The notes under the pieces were generated by a model. That model made no database searches and was not told where the DNA came from. It saw only the letters and a list, made by a program, of their open reading frames with translations. A stretch of DNA of 64,000 bases from NCBI GenBank assembly GCA_016617855.1, contig JAECUM010094113.1:27299-91298 (forward strand), in the 5' to 3' direction. Source of the DNA: Megalonaias nervosa (lineage: Eukaryota; Mollusca; Bivalvia; Unionida; Unionidae). Made by a program: the position numbers and the translations under genes. Shown piece after piece: positions 60,566 to 64,000 of the stretch; the first letter of the stretch is position 1, and every line of letters starts with the position of its first letter.

Positions 60566-61790
60566 TAGAGATAATTTCCCAGTACATTTTGTTGTGGTTG
60601 GCGTGACATGTAAACATTAAGTTTGATGTATGGTCTAGACTTGCAATAATTGTGGACTGGGAGGGATAGGATCTTCTCTGTTTGTGGCATGAATTGAATT
60701 TTAATCAGAGTCTATCTGATAACAGTCTGACAGATATGTCACTGTAGCGTTAAGTGTAGGGAATGAGAGCGTTGAAACAAGCCAGAGCAAAAAATTTAGG
60801 AAACCTTGGACCATTTGAAAGAGATTCATAAAATTATAATTTCAAGATTAGTTATTAATAAAAGATGGTATAAAGGGAATTATTCTGACTTCAACGGGTG
60901 TGTTAACATTTTGGGGGTTAGAGAAAGTAATCTTGATTGGCTAAGCTCAACGAGGGGGGAGTGTTTCCCAGACGAAATTCAAGGTTTTAAAGTAGTCTCC
61001 TTTGCTATATTAGTCAGTCCAAGTGGTTCTGCCGAAAGGGGAAGGTGGCTCAGAGATCGTTAAACGTACTCTTAAATAAATCGTCCAAGAGACAGGAGTT
61101 CTGGAAATTTGAGTGACCCAAAACCAGGTAAGAGAGAGAGGGAATTCTCTGATGATAAGTGAGCAAGGGCTCGGGAGGGCACAAAGGTACTGTCTCAATT
61201 GTATACAATATGTTCGTTGATGTAAGTCTAATTCTTTGTTGAATTTATTTGTTTTAAGATCATATTTCAGTTTTTCCTTGAGTTCAGGAAATAATCACGC
61301 AGTAGTGGGCCTGGAATGTTATATGATTCATGTGTTGTAAGAATGTCATACAATATTTCCTTGGTATGAATGAGTTTGGATTCAGTGGTTTTGTATGTAA
61401 TAGAAATCATGTATTGTAGCAATTTCTTGCATTTCTTCTGATACGAATTGTGAGAAGTAAATTATCTGTCATAAATGACTTATATCATGTATGCTGATAA
61501 TTGATTTTTTTATGTCTGGAAATGTATGTCAATAAATCGTTAATTTGCAAAGTAACGTAGTTAGGTCAAGGAGTGAAGTCCATTAATTCGTTTGTATAAT
61601 TATGTTATGAATTCTTTTCAACCGAGAATCGATGGTGTTAGCATTAGGAACCTGTGTCAACTGACATAGATAATAATTTACAGCCCACAGCAAGGTGTGA
61701 TGGTTTATCAAAGAGGGCTAATTGTGCCATAGTTCCAGTTAAGAATGAGAGTAGTCATTAAAAAAAAAAACCATTAATATATGTCGAGAC
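60566..61790. other. Intergenic, nothing firm
   Basis: No repeats or motifs were recognised. 60,760-61,200 is somewhat richer in G and CpG and may be further retroelement debris. Confidence 0.4.
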
Positions 61791-61792
61791 TA

Positions 61793-62330
61793 TTAACTTG
61801 AATGTGTCACACGATTCCAAGATGGGACAGTTTTTTTCCAGATTATTTTACCTACTTTGGGGTTGTCTGGATAGTAGATTAGGATAAATAGTACTCGATC
61901 AACCTTTTCCTTCTTTGTATATTTTAGTAGGTCATTGAGATTCGTTTGTTTAGCTCTTTGGGTTGCCTCTGCTATCAGGTCTTTGTCGTAGCCTCGGTTA
62001 ATCAAATGTTCAGATAACTCTTCAGATTTTTTTGGAATCTTTCATTGTCGTAGCAGATTTTGCGTATCCTCAGTACCTATGTGGGATGTTCCAAAGTGCA
62101 GTGTTTTGGATGACAACTGGTTCTGAGAAGATACTGGTGTTTATCACTTGGTTTTGAGTAGATGTCTATGTGGAATTTGTTTTCTGCCAGACTGGTTGTT
62201 GTGTCCAGGAAAACGCGGTTTGAGTTGGAGGCTTCTGCCGTGAATTTTATTGAAGGATTGAAGATGTTTGCCTTTGACACGAAATTGTCCAGATTTTCTC
62301 ATGTTAACATTGGCTCGTCGTAGATTCGTG
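61793..62330 (-). pseudogene. Decayed Penelope-like reverse transcriptase, C-terminal part
   Basis: Minus-strand reading in order: ENLDNFVSKANIFNPSIKFT, then VFLDTTTSLAENKF, then DIYSKPSDKHQYLLRTSCHP, then a stop after LEHPT, then VLRIRKICYDNERFQKNL, and after a frame change LSEHLINRGYDKDLIAEATQ, then VLFILIYYPDNPKVGKIIWK. This matches the conserved run F-L-D-T, D-x-Y-x-K-P-T-D-x-H-x-Y-L, S-C-H-P, L-R-x-R-R-I-C, L-x-x-R-G-Y found downstream of the RT palm in Penelope-like elements. At least one stop and one or two frameshifts are present. The GIY-YIG endonuclease and most of the RT are absent. Confidence 0.7.
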
Positions 62331-62414
62331 TGACACTCAAGTTAATCCTCCCGAACAAACCATTAGTAGCCTACCGGAGACCAAAAAACCCCAAAGACAT
62401 CCTAGTCAGGGCGA

Positions 62415-62510
62415 GGGTCTTGGTTAGTCCTACCACGTAAGACCCATCAGGGAGCACTTAAACAAAAACATCATGTGCTATGTCTTACATTGTAGGACTA
62501 GGGTCTTGGT
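62415..62510. mobile_element. 76-bp imperfect palindrome flanked by 10-bp direct repeats
   Basis: TAGTCCTAC (62,425-62,433) and GTAAGAC (62,437-62,443) are mirrored by GTCTTAC (62,482-62,488) and GTAGGACTA (62,492-62,500), with a symmetric 3-nt internal loop. GGGTCTTGGT lies immediately outside on both sides (62,415-62,424 and 62,501-62,510). This has the form of a very small inverted-repeat element with a 10-bp target duplication (MULE-like elements make 8-10 bp). It could alternatively be an RNA hairpin. Confidence 0.5.
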
Positions 62511-62754
62511 AAACACCGCTAAGAACTACTAAGAAGCACTAAGAGGCTCAATGTGATAAAATTTGGGCACTAAGAACATAGTAAAGCATTAAATTACCCC
62601 CAAAACATAAATGGTACTACAATAAATCGATAAATATTGTTTACACGGGTCGAAACTGATACAACGTATTATGAGTATCAGGAAAGACAACTCTGTCAGG
62701 GCTATGAGTAGTATAGTGGGGTACCGTAGCGTCAATGGGAATTAGCATTACAGA

Positions 62755-62930
62755 CCCCCCCTGGGCCAGTATAGCGTCAAGAAAGTAGGTCAACACCCTG
62801 GGCCTGTATAGCGTCAATGGAAAAATGAGGTAGAGGGACTAGAACACCCTGGGCCTGTATAGCGTCAATGGAAAATGAAGTAGAGGGACTAGAACACCCT
62901 GGGCCTGTATAGCGTCAATGGAAATTTGTG
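62755..62930 (+). repeat. 50-51-bp tandem array (CCTGGGCCTGTATAGCGTCAATGG)
   Basis: Three good units plus one partial on the left: CCTGGGCCTGTATAGCGTCA, ATGGAAAAATGAGGTAGAGG, GACTAGAACAC. An outlying GTAGCGTCAATGGGAATTAG at ~62,727 may be a decayed unit. It is located ~160 bp beyond the 3' end of the 194-aa gene. Confidence 0.88.
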
Positions 62931-63068
62931 TAGGGCGGTGACTAGGAGACTGGGGGTTTGTAGAGCGATAAGCGACAGGTGGCATGTTTCTTTTTTTTAG
63001 TAGAGGAAGGGTTTTATATATATATTTATATATATTCGTTTAGGGGGGAGACCAAATGAAAATTAAGA

Positions 63069-63105
63069 TCTTTTCGAGGCATTGGAAGTGGCCCTGAAAA
63101 GGGCC
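63069..63105 (-). terminator. Histone-type mRNA 3' stem-loop and downstream purine element
   Basis: The minus strand reads CCCAAA-GGCCCTTTTCAGGGCC-ACTTCCA. A perfect 6-bp stem (GGCCCT/AGGGCC) closes the 4-nt loop TTTC at 63,105-63,090, with the CCAAA 5' flank and A-C-rich 3' flank of replication-dependent histone mRNAs. GAAAAGA (63,075-63,069), 14 nt further on, is in the place of the histone downstream element that pairs with U7 snRNA. The stem begins 17 nt after the TAA stop of the 194-aa gene. Confidence 0.85.
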
Positions 63106-63122
63106 TTTGGGTTCTTCTTCTT

Positions 63123-63707
63123 TTATCTTCTCCAGTTCTTCCACCATATCCTGACTTTTTGAATAATTCCTTTCTTCTTTTTCTTTTCTTCTTCGGGCAT
63201 CCAGTCAGGATGTCCGAGAGCTCTGAATTTGTCTTGCACTTTCATCCAATTGTTGTTCAATTTCTCAAACTCTTCTTTCTTTTTTTGGTTTTCTTTGTCC
63301 TTTCTTTCTTTCTGCCACGTTTCCTTGATCTTCTTTACTTCTTCTTCCAGTACTTTTCTCATTAGGTCTTCCGCTTTCTTGATATTGTCTAAGCCTTTTT
63401 TGACAAAAGGCCATTCTGTTAAAGAGAAGATACCTTCCAAAAAACATTTCACTTGGATCACAGTATCCAGAACCTGCTTTAAGGTTCCCACTCTGAAGTA
63501 TTTAGGATTGATGATTCCTCTCAACTTATCCGCTTCTTCTATTGTTATCATTTGCAAATGATAACTTGCTGCTTTCAAACTGTTCACCAGGTCTAGGCTA
63601 CCTGGGAACTTCCATTCTTTGTCAAGTCTGTCCAGCACGTAGGCTCCATCCATGATCCACCACCAACTATCCGTTAACTTGTTAAATAATTCTATGCTGC
63701 CAGTCAT
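63123..63707 (-). CDS. Unrecognised 194-aa tryptophan-rich charged protein with histone-style gene structure
   Basis: A single intact, intronless frame from ATG (63,707) to TAA. I do not recognise the family. What can be seen: an N-terminal globular-looking part (1-100) with WWW at residues 15-17 and only one Cys (88); a long charged helix (about 104-163: KKGLDNIKKAEDLMRKVLEE, then EVKKIKETWQKERKDKENQK) suited to a coiled coil; then GHPDWMPEEEKKKKK and a basic C-terminus (IIQKVRIWWKNWRR). Eleven Trp in 194 residues is unusual. There is no signal peptide or membrane span. A TATA box and initiator lie 20-50 bp upstream and a histone-type stem-loop 17 nt downstream, so the transcript (about 640 nt) is probably non-polyadenylated and made in S phase. 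It is not a histone by sequence. A gene of a mobile or viral-like element is an alternative to a cellular gene. Opposite-strand frames here are low-complexity Phe/Ser shadows. Confidence 0.75.
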   Translation of the reverse strand: MTGSIELFNKLTDSWWWIMDGAYVLDRLDKEWKFPGSLDLVNSLKAASYHLQMITIEEADKLRGIINPKYFRVGTLKQVLDTVIQVKCFLEGIFSLTEWPFVKKGLDNIKKAEDLMRKVLEEEVKKIKETWQKERKDKENQKKKEEFEKLNNNWMKVQDKFRALGHPDWMPEEEKKKKKGIIQKVRIWWKNWRR

Positions 63708-63721
63708 TTTTTATTCTGTGT

Positions 63722-63758
63722 AGAATGGCGCGAATGACGAACGCTATGCTTTTATATA
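63722..63758 (-). promoter_or_regulatory. TATA box and initiator of the 194-aa gene
   Basis: TATATAAAAG (63,758-63,749) lies 32 nt from the A of an initiator-type CCATTCT (63,728-63,722). This is the standard RNA polymerase II core-promoter spacing. The predicted 5' UTR is only ~19 nt, ending ACAGAATAAAAAATG. Confidence 0.7.
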
Positions 63759-63789
63759 CTTCAAGCACGGACGTGAAGGAAAACATACC

Positions 63790-64000
63790 TTGCACTCACT
63801 TCACATATGATATACTATCCTTACCAACGAACGAACAAGCATAAAACACACCATATACTATCCTCACCAACGAACGAGCAAGCATAAAACACACCATATA
63901 CTATCCACACCAACGAACGAGCAAGCATAAAACACACACTATACTATCCTCACCAACGAACGAGCAAGCATAAAGCACACACTATACTATCCTCACCAAC
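63790..64000. repeat. 43-bp tandem array upstream of the 194-aa gene, running off the window
   Basis: Nearly identical units of ATACTATCCTCACCAACGAA, CGAGCAAGCATAAAACACAC, CAT (43-44 bp). About four to five units are visible and the array continues past 64,000. It begins about 30 bp upstream of the TATA box, so it sits where a proximal enhancer would be. Confidence 0.93.

Noticed and set aside
63159..63561. Plus-strand Phe/Leu/Ser-rich frames
   Set aside because: They are shadows of the Lys/Glu-rich coding sequence on the minus strand.

Overview
The window is eukaryotic, AT-rich genomic DNA, CpG-poor over most of its length, from an animal and most likely a bivalve mollusc. Spliced genes with GT-AG introns are separated by large amounts of repetitive DNA. 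The bivalve assignment is an inference from two tRNA-derived SINE families, dispersed degenerate repeats of about 140 bp period (such as the GGTCAAAGGTCA and GATATGGCCACCAT types), and decayed Penelope-like, DIRS-like and gypsy-like retroelements. It is not proven by any single marker.

Layout. (1) 1-16,602, minus strand: the 5' half of a mitochondrial porin gene (VDAC). Four coding exons encode residues 1-143 and the gene runs off the left edge. Its introns hold a diverged ~0.8 kb direct duplication, a ~140-bp repeat family, palindromic MITEs, a SINE, and two eroded coding fragments (a TTF/BED-type zinc finger and an acidic transposase-like N-terminus). (2) 16.6-26.1 kb: intergenic DNA between two divergently arranged genes. 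It holds a ~400 bp MITE, a ~5 kb stretch of broken unrecognised ORFs, a SINE, and a 56-bp tandem array interrupted by another SINE. (3) 26,120-40,696, plus strand: a complete coding sequence for SAMD8 (sphingomyelin synthase-related protein, SMSr) in four exons. Phase is consistent across every junction and the product is 421 aa. Its introns are loaded with minisatellites and contain a decayed DIRS-like retrotransposon. (4) 40.7-62.3 kb: no cellular gene recognised; minisatellites, a third MITE family, a possible LTR boundary, a gypsy integrase fossil and a Penelope-like RT fossil. (5) 62.3-64.0 kb, minus strand: a compositionally different, CpG-richer segment. It carries an intact intronless gene for an unrecognised 194-aa tryptophan-rich, charged protein. 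The gene has a canonical TATA box and initiator, and directly after the stop codon a textbook replication-dependent histone mRNA 3' stem-loop with a purine-rich downstream element. A 43-bp tandem array lies upstream and a 50-bp array downstream.

VDAC and SAMD8 are ordinary cellular genes (mitochondrial outer-membrane metabolite exchange; ER ceramide phosphoethanolamine synthesis and ceramide sensing), and nothing in the window links them functionally beyond adjacency. The most unusual element is the histone-style, non-histone gene at the right end.
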